DNA from: Alphaproteobacteria bacterium BRH_c36
Lineage (GTDB): Bacteria > Pseudomonadota > Alphaproteobacteria > Rhizobiales > Hyphomicrobiaceae
Length of the DNA: 64,000 nucleotides
Reading direction: 5' to 3'
Assembly: GCA_001516065.1 (NCBI GenBank)
Contig: LOEV01000123.1
Location: 1 to 64,000 of the forward strand
The notes beneath the pieces are model-generated. The model made no database searches. It saw nothing but the letters and a program-made list of their open reading frames with translations, and had not been told where the DNA came from. A program made the position numbers and the translations under genes. Of this stretch, positions 58,927 to 64,000 are shown in pieces (position 1 is the stretch's first letter; each line of letters begins with the position of its first letter).

Positions 58927-59382
58927 CTATTCCACTTTCTTCGCACATCTAACTTGCTCGACCGATATATAATTAATCTGATCGATAAGAGCCTCCTCGA
59001 CGATGTTCTCGCCCAGCGACCCATTCACTCGATCGAGTATTTCCTTCTTGATGTCATCCAGATCGCCAGGCCGTATCCCCCCCTTTTTCTGGTTGTAGAG
59101 GACGCGAAAAACCGAGTCGATGAAATGGGGCTCGACGCGTTCTGCGATGTGCTTGTCTCCGGTGTCGCGGATCCCGTAGACGAATTGCGCAACCACGTAT
59201 CCGTCGAGCTCTCCATCCCTGAGGACCGGCACCGACATCGGCAACATCTTCGAATAAGTGATGCCGCCGACGCGTACCGACATTGGGTCCCTTGCACCAG
59301 TGGCAAGCAGAAAATCTGCGCCGTAGATGCCGCCAAGCGTCGCCAGGCACACCCACACGCCGAGAATGATCTGCTGAATCAT
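58927..59382 (-). CDS. FliL-like membrane-anchored periplasmic protein, 151 aa
   Basis: One N-terminal helix (IILGVWVCLATLGGIYGADFLL), then a periplasmic domain of about 120 aa: PMSVPVLRDGELDGYVVAQFVYGIRD...HFIDSVFRVLYNQKKGGIRPGDLDDIKKEILDRVNGSLGENIVEEALIDQINYISVEQVRC. The pattern (strand, FIxDxxF, LDDIKKEILxRVN, V..xxIxxxNYI) resembles the FliL/SPFH-like periplasmic domain, making this a possible second FliL or stator-associated factor beside the true fliL at 44.5 kb. Overlaps the FlgN-like gene. Confidence 0.65.
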   Translation of the reverse strand: MIQQIILGVWVCLATLGGIYGADFLLATGARDPMSVRVGGITYSKMLPMSVPVLRDGELDGYVVAQFVYGIRDTGDKHIAERVEPHFIDSVFRVLYNQKKGGIRPGDLDDIKKEILDRVNGSLGENIVEEALIDQINYISVEQVRCAKKVE

Positions 59383-59771
59383 TTCGCCCTGCCGCGCGTG
59401 GCATGGTGGACTGAATACGTGCCGTCGGAGTCGGACATATGGATCGCATTGCGAAGAATTTCTGAAACCTCCCGGACAGCTTCGAGCTGCCTCGACAGAA
59501 TTTCCGCGTTGGTCTTCACCGCTTCCCTGAGGGCTTGGATCCGCTCACCGGCACGCTCTGCGAGTTCCTGCGAACTCAATCCGCCGATGACTCTCTGCAG
59601 TTCAAGTAGCGCATGGTTCTTGCGCGCTATGTGCTCGCTGGCATCGACGACCGACCTCGTTCGCAGGCACTCATTCTCGAACTCGAGCGTCCTTTGCAGA
59701 CGAAGGAACAATTGCGGTATCGGATCGAACCGGTCGACCGAATCCTTGCCGCCGCCCTGATTTTCTCTCAC
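59379..59771 (-). CDS. FlgN-like export chaperone
   Basis: I choose GTG 59771 (MRENQGGGKDSVDRF) because GGGGAA is correctly spaced; the track ORF extends into flgJ DNA. 130 aa, almost wholly alpha-helical coiled coil (LQRTLEFENECLRTRSVVDASEHIARKNHALLELQRVIGG). The LxxENxxL-like start and LxxKNHALLEL segment fit FlgN-type chaperones of FlgK/FlgL. Identity in this family is low; position next to flgJ supports it. Confidence 0.6.
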   Translation of the reverse strand: MRENQGGGKDSVDRFDPIPQLFLRLQRTLEFENECLRTRSVVDASEHIARKNHALLELQRVIGGLSSQELAERAGERIQALREAVKTNAEILSRQLEAVREVSEILRNAIHMSDSDGTYSVHHATRGRAK

Positions 59772-59797
59772 TTCGAATTCCCCGCGATCGTTCCATA

Positions 59798-60289
59798 CTA
59801 AACCTGCGAAGCAGGCCGCCTTCCATGCTGCACTGACCAAGGACCGCCATCGGTATTCTCTGCCGATCGGCCCTTAGCATCACGGAACAACTGGAGATCG
59901 AGCGCCGGCCCGACCTCCTTTGCGATGTGCTCGGCAAGCATCGATCTCCACATGCGGCCGGCGGTTCCCTGACCGGTCAGGCTCTCACCTTGCTTGGATA
60001 GCATCACTTCAAGGACCGACTGCAGAAGCAGGCCCTGCAGCATGACCTCGGCACCCTGCGCCTTGGGCGCGGTATGCACTGCGCCGACGTGGGCAGCCTG
60101 CGTCGTCGATTTGGGCGGGTCGGCCGCTCCCGACTTCGCGGCAAGCGTATTGGCGAAGCTGCCGGCGTTAACCGCAGCGGGCGCGGCGGCGGCGGCTCGA
60201 CTCGCGTTGATCTCCTGCAATGGCAGAGACTGCGGACGCTGCCGGTGCGCTTCCTCGATCACTGACATTATGAGATCACCGGGAATCAT
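59798..60289 (-). CDS. flgJ: FlgJ-like rod-binding protein
   Basis: 163 aa. The rod-binding domain is seen at about 80-130: EVMLQGLLLQSVLEVMLSKQGESLTGQGTAGRMWRSMLAEHIAKEVG, matching the N-terminal domain of FlgJ (CheL-type in Alphaproteobacteria). There is no muramidase domain, as usual in this class; the separate lytic transglycosylase at 35.4 kb may supply that activity. GGAGGCGGCAG precedes the ATG. Confidence 0.82.
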   Translation of the reverse strand: MIPGDLIMSVIEEAHRQRPQSLPLQEINASRAAAAAPAAVNAGSFANTLAAKSGAADPPKSTTQAAHVGAVHTAPKAQGAEVMLQGLLLQSVLEVMLSKQGESLTGQGTAGRMWRSMLAEHIAKEVGPALDLQLFRDAKGRSAENTDGGPWSVQHGRRPASQV

Positions 60290-60357
60290 CTGCCGCCTCC
60301 TGTGAATTGGAATTAGTCTGAAGGAGGAAGCTTGCAGGAAGCTTGCCGAGCGTCCTG

Positions 60358-60735
60358 TCAGTCGCGAACAGACCGCGTCGAAATTTCGTCGACGGTGGCT
60401 TGTTCAGACTTGCGGATTGCGGCGACGGCGGCTCCTGCAATATGTCGCCGCACGCGTTCCAGCTGCGCCTTGCGCGGAGCCGCGCCCTTTGCGCCTTCCG
60501 CAATCTCGACCTCGATCTGCTTCATAGCCGCGGCGAGGCGGACCGAGTTCGACAGCAAGTCTTTCATCAATCCAATCATGCATGGGTTCTCACTCGACAA
60601 CGCCTTCTGAATGGCATCTCGCCGCTCGGCGAGTTCGCTTCTGCGCGCGCGCAATTCCATCAATTTCAACTGGTCGGACCAGTAGAGGGAATCAAACAAC
60701 GATTCCAGCCGCCGCAGGCGCTGCATGACCGACAT
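60358..60735 (-). CDS. FliJ-like coiled-coil protein
   Basis: 125 aa, helical and highly charged, lying five bases before... fliR on the same strand (downstream of it). Two heptad-like stretches: MQRLRRLESLFDSLYWSDQLKLMELRARRSELAERRDAIQKAL and LLSNSVRLAAAMKQIEVEIAEGAKGAAPRKAQLERVRRHI form an antiparallel hairpin as in FliJ, the export ATPase stalk. Sequence conservation is weak, so FliJ is a fold- and position-based suggestion; it could be another chaperone. Confidence 0.6.
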   Translation of the reverse strand: MSVMQRLRRLESLFDSLYWSDQLKLMELRARRSELAERRDAIQKALSSENPCMIGLMKDLLSNSVRLAAAMKQIEVEIAEGAKGAAPRKAQLERVRRHIAGAAVAAIRKSEQATVDEISTRSVRD

Positions 60736-60740
60736 GACGG

Positions 60741-61496
60741 TTAGCCCTCAATGATGAAGCTGCGGAAAACGGCAAAGTAAACAGCCATCATTTCCCCGAG
60801 CAGAAAATACAATAAGGACAGCCCGCCGGCGATCAGGAACGGGATCGATACAAAGTATGCCGGAATCTGCGGCACCATCTTGTTCACCAACCCGAAAAGC
60901 AGGTTGACGATGAGGCCATATGCGAGAAACGGACCTCCGATCTGCAGCACCAGGAGAAAACTCCGCGAGAGCGCACTTGCGATTTTCTCCAATGCTTCAC
61001 CCGGATCGATGCCGGAGCCGAACGGCAGATATTCGTAGCTCAAGACGAGCCCCCTCAGGACTTCCAGATGAAGATCAAGCAGGAAGAACAGAATGGTGGC
61101 TACCGAGGTGATGAACAAGGACAGCGAGGCCAGTGGCTCGTCAAGATCGGCGGGGATGCCCGGAAGTGTTCCCAGTCCGATGTACATGCCGATCGCCGTC
61201 GTCATGAACTGAAGCGCACTGAGAAACACACGAACGCTCAAGCCGAGCAGCACGCCAATCAGCGTCTCCGTTATGATGAGCTGGATCAAGCGCCCGCCAG
61301 TGGCCTCGCCAATGGATCTTTCGCTGGCATCCAGGATCAGGGGAGCCAGCGTCAGAGCAACGGCAAACGCAATGAACAGCCGGACCTGCATCGGCACTTG
61401 CGCCGATGCGAGGCCTGGTACCAGCAGCAGGCAACCGCCGATCCGGCAAAACAGGAGGAATGTGGGAATGACGTAGCCAGCAAGATCACCGATCAT
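60741..61496 (-). CDS. fliR: FliR, flagellar type III export gate protein
   Basis: 251 aa with six hydrophobic helices. Family segments [70 protein letters not shown] and [42 protein letters not shown]. Joins FliP and FliQ in the export channel. Start overlaps the flhA stop (ATGA). Confidence 0.95.
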   Translation of the reverse strand: MIGDLAGYVIPTFLLFCRIGGCLLLVPGLASAQVPMQVRLFIAFAVALTLAPLILDASERSIGEATGGRLIQLIITETLIGVLLGLSVRVFLSALQFMTTAIGMYIGLGTLPGIPADLDEPLASLSLFITSVATILFFLLDLHLEVLRGLVLSYEYLPFGSGIDPGEALEKIASALSRSFLLVLQIGGPFLAYGLIVNLLFGLVNKMVPQIPAYFVSIPFLIAGGLSLLYFLLGEMMAVYFAVFRSFIIEG

Positions 61497-63592
61497 TTTG
61501 CGATCGTGCCCAACGCCCGCAGCTGAATGCCCTTGGCAATTTCGGTATTTGAAAGCACCGCAAGCGATGGGTACATTCTTTCGATCACCATTCGCACGTA
61601 AGGGCGCGAATCGGGCGCCGTCACGACGACGAATTGTTCGCCCTTGTCCATCAAGGACCGAATCACCCTAGTCGCTTCATTGCCGAATTCTTCAATCAGC
61701 CGCGGATCGATGTCGAACTCCACGATCTCCCCATTAGGTCCCCGCTTCAAAGCCTGGTGGAACGCCAAATCCCATTGCCCACCCAGCCTCAATACGCCGA
61801 GGACGCCGTCGCGCGACACCTCACCGCAAATCTGCTGGGATATCCGAATCCGAACGTGTTCGACGATCTGCTCGGCTCTGCGGGCATGCGGTGCGATCTC
61901 GGCGATAGCCTCGAGGATGAGGCTCAGGTTGCGTATCGAAACGCGCTCGGCCAACAACATTTTCAACACACCCTGAATTCCCGAATAGGAAATGTGCGTC
62001 GGCGTGAATTCGTCGAGAAGGCGCTTGTATTCAGGGGGCTGCGAATCCAGAAGCTTGCGCATGTGCTTGTAGGACAACAACTGCGCCAGATTGTTGCGAA
62101 TGACCTCACTGATGTGGGTCAGCAGCACGGACTGGGCATCGACAGGCGAAAATCCTTCCCTGCGAACCTCCTTGGCGTAGGCTTCAGGAATCCAGAATGC
62201 GCGCATCCCGAAGGCAGGCTCGCGCACTTCATCTCCCACTACGGCGGGAGGCTTAGCGTCACCCACGATCACAAGCACGTCCCCAATTCTTAAATCCTGC
62301 TTGGAAACAACCGTGCCGTGAATCTTGATGAGATAGGACTTTGGCGGCAGTGAAACATCGTCACTGAGCTGGATATCGGGAACGACGAATCCATACTCCT
62401 TGGCGAATTTCCGCCGCATCTTTCCGACGCGAAGCGCTAGCTCCTGCTTGCTTTGCAGCATCTCGTTGGCCAGATGGGTGCCGAAACAGACCTCAACCTC
62501 GGGCACCACCAGCGCATCCTGCACGGAGCCGCTTGCGCGAACCGCGGCCTCGCGTTCGGCCTCCACCTTTCGCGATGAAGCTTCCTGCGCCTTCTCCTTG
62601 CGCTGATTAAGCACGGCAAAGGACACGTACGCCAGAATGCACGCAAGAAGAGCGAACGGAAAAAACGGGAGGCCAGGAAGAACGGCGATAACAGCCATCA
62701 GTCCTGCGGACACCGTCAATGCCCTCGGATAGCCGCTGAGCTGATCGAGGATGGCGACGTCTGCTGAACCCTCGATACGACCTTTCGCGACGAGCAGTCC
62801 TGCGGCGAGCGAAACGATCAACGCCGGGATCTGCGACACAAGTCCATCGCCGACGGAAAGCTTGACGAAGACGTCGGCGGCTTCCGCAGCCGGCATGCCG
62901 TGCCGGAACACGCCGATAATGATGCCGCCGCCGATATTCACGGCCGTGATGATGAGCCCCGCGATCGCATCGCCGCGGACAAACTTCGAGGCGCCGTCCA
63001 TTGCTCCGAAGAAGGCACTTTCATGCTCAAGTTCCACGCGCCGGCGCCGCGCTTCTTGTTCGTCGATCATTCCAGCGGAAAGGTCTGCATCGATCGCCAT
63101 TTGTTTGCCGGGGACGGCATCGAGCGTGAACCTTGCTCCCACTTCGGCGATTCGTGTGGCACCCTTCGTGATAACCAGAAAGTTGACCGTCAGCAAAATG
63201 GCAAACACGATCAGACCGATTACGAAATCGCCGGCCATCACCATATTGGAAAAGCCGCCGATGACATAGCCGGCGGCGTTGTAGCCGCCGGCGCCTTCAG
63301 AAAGGATGAGCCGGGTCGTGGAAATGTTCAGAGACAGTCGCAGCATCACCGCAACCAAAAGGATCGTGGGGAACGCGGAGAATTCCAAGGGCCTGCGAAT
63401 CCACAAGGACACCATCAGGATAAGAACCGACAGGGCAATCGAGCAGGCCAGCCCCACGTCCACGAGAATCGCTGGCAGAGGCAAGAACAGAACACTGAGG
63501 ATGAATACTATGCCGATGGCGAAGCCGATGTCGCGGCCACCCTGCGACTGTCCGGCTGGCATGCGAATATCTTCAGTACCGCCGGCTGCCAT
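61493..63592 (-). CDS. flhA: FlhA, flagellar export gate protein
   Basis: Start at ATG 63592 with GGGAGGG upstream; the track ORF extends into fliQ. 699 aa. Membrane half with the family signature ([42 protein letters not shown], the FHIPEP region) and a cytoplasmic substrate-docking half ([16 protein letters not shown]... [24 protein letters not shown]). Nonameric ring that receives chaperone-substrate complexes and couples the proton motive force. Confidence 0.96.
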   Translation of the reverse strand: MAAGGTEDIRMPAGQSQGGRDIGFAIGIVFILSVLFLPLPAILVDVGLACSIALSVLILMVSLWIRRPLEFSAFPTILLVAVMLRLSLNISTTRLILSEGAGGYNAAGYVIGGFSNMVMAGDFVIGLIVFAILLTVNFLVITKGATRIAEVGARFTLDAVPGKQMAIDADLSAGMIDEQEARRRRVELEHESAFFGAMDGASKFVRGDAIAGLIITAVNIGGGIIIGVFRHGMPAAEAADVFVKLSVGDGLVSQIPALIVSLAAGLLVAKGRIEGSADVAILDQLSGYPRALTVSAGLMAVIAVLPGLPFFPFALLACILAYVSFAVLNQRKEKAQEASSRKVEAEREAAVRASGSVQDALVVPEVEVCFGTHLANEMLQSKQELALRVGKMRRKFAKEYGFVVPDIQLSDDVSLPPKSYLIKIHGTVVSKQDLRIGDVLVIVGDAKPPAVVGDEVREPAFGMRAFWIPEAYAKEVRREGFSPVDAQSVLLTHISEVIRNNLAQLLSYKHMRKLLDSQPPEYKRLLDEFTPTHISYSGIQGVLKMLLAERVSIRNLSLILEAIAEIAPHARRAEQIVEHVRIRISQQICGEVSRDGVLGVLRLGGQWDLAFHQALKRGPNGEIVEFDIDPRLIEEFGNEATRVIRSLMDKGEQFVVVTAPDSRPYVRMVIERMYPSLAVLSNTEIAKGIQLRALGTIAK

Positions 63593-63660
63593 CGACGCCC
63601 TCCCAGAAAGCATTTTTTCTGCGCAGCGGGCGTCGAAGGAGATCTCCGATTGCCATTGCG

Positions 63661-63927
63661 CTAGAATCCGTTCTCGATGCGCGAGAAGCACATCTGCGCG
63701 AAAGCAAACACGACGCCGCCCATGAACGGCGCCGAGACGATCAACATGAAGAGGATCGCGATGATTTTGGGTATGAACGTCAGGGTCATCTCTTGAACCT
63801 GCGTCAATGCCTGGAGCAACGCGATCACAACACCGACGACGATGGCCGCAACGATAGCCGGGCTCGACGCAACGATAACCGCCCAGATCGCAGCCTGCGC
63901 GAGATCCAGCGCATCAGCTTCATTCAT
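63661..63927 (-). CDS. fliQ: FliQ, flagellar type III export gate protein
   Basis: 88 aa, two membrane helices: [46 protein letters not shown] (with the conserved [16 protein letters not shown]) and [19 protein letters not shown]. Forms the export gate with FliP and FliR. Sixty-eight bases before flhA and nine after flgD. Confidence 0.95.
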   Translation of the reverse strand: MNEADALDLAQAAIWAVIVASSPAIVAAIVVGVVIALLQALTQVQEMTLTFIPKIIAILFMLIVSAPFMGGVVFAFAQMCFSRIENGF

Positions 63928-63936
63928 CGCAATGCA

Positions 63937-64000
63937 TCACGAGATCTTCACTCCCTCGACCATCGCGACCGTCTCGCCATCCCCGAGTATTGCGACCAGC
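63937..64000 (-). CDS. flgD: partial 3' end, probably FlgD hook-capping protein
   Basis: Twenty-one codons run in from the right edge and end in TGA at 63937-63939, giving LVAILGDGETVAMVEGVKIS. A residue string of this kind (GDGxTVxMxxxxxI) fits the C-terminus of FlgD, and flgD-fliQ-flhA-fliR is the usual order in rhizobia. Too short to prove from sequence alone. Confidence 0.6.
   Translation of the reverse strand, partial: LVAILGDGETVAMVEGVKIS

Overview
The window comes from a high-GC alphaproteobacterium. The flagellar gene order (flgBC-fliE-flgGAI-motE-flgH-fliLP, motB-motC-motD/fliK, a DUF1217 gene before flgF-fliI, flgD-fliQ-flhA-fliR) is the one seen in Hyphomicrobiales (Rhizobiales), most like Phyllobacteriaceae/Mesorhizobium relatives. 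This placement is inferred from synteny and protein character; no search was run.

Layout: (1) 0.4-3.25 kb, a tight + strand operon of a 93-aa unknown protein, a RimB-type retropepsin-like protease, a RimK ATP-grasp ligase and an AstE/aspartoacylase-like zinc hydrolase. (2) 3.3-25.2 kb, a denitrification island. The minus strand reads nirS-nirE-nirC-nirF-nirDL-nirG-nirH-nirJ-nirN and continues into a diheme cytochrome c gene and a HemG-like flavodoxin gene. Divergent from nirS are nirI-nirX-nnrS and then norCBQDEF, a small membrane protein, a DUF4202 gene and a Crp/Fnr regulator. Together these cover nitrite to NO (cytochrome cd1 NirS), the full heme d1 maturation set, NO to N2O (cNor), and sensing/response. 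The order resembles Paracoccus. (3) 25.5-28.3 kb, two tiny membrane proteins and a P1B-type metal ATPase fused to a C-terminal hemerythrin-like domain. (4) 28.8-33.2 kb, a secreted unknown, an Mla/MCE-type lipid ABC transporter (STAS-permease, ATPase, MCE-auxiliary fusion) and a PilZ protein. (5) 33.2-64 kb, a large flagellar cluster that runs off the right edge inside flgD.

The flagellar cluster encodes the switch (fliM, fliG, fliN), stator (motA, motB, motC, motE), MS ring (fliF), rod, P-ring and L-ring (flgB, flgC, flgF, flgG, fliE, flgI, flgH, flgA), export gate and ATPase (flhA, flhB, fliP, fliQ, fliR, fliI, fliH-like), hook-length control (fliK/motD), one flagellin and a lytic transglycosylase. 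A less familiar sub-block at 56.6-60.7 kb holds a GntR/UTRA regulator, a J-domain-like protein, a GIY-YIG-like protein, a FliL-like protein, and FlgN-, FlgJ- and FliJ-like proteins.

Three intergenic zones (28.5-28.8, 35.2-35.4 and 52.3-52.5 kb) carry a family of about 70-80 bp palindromic elements. They end in CTAG, have covarying stems and share a conserved central loop. Other regulatory signals include a single FNR/NnrR-type box shared by nirS and nirI, a candidate FNR box upstream of the ATPase-hemerythrin gene, and a 5'-leader hairpin that could mask the flagellin ribosome-binding site. No tRNA, rRNA, CRISPR array, insertion sequence or prophage was recognised.
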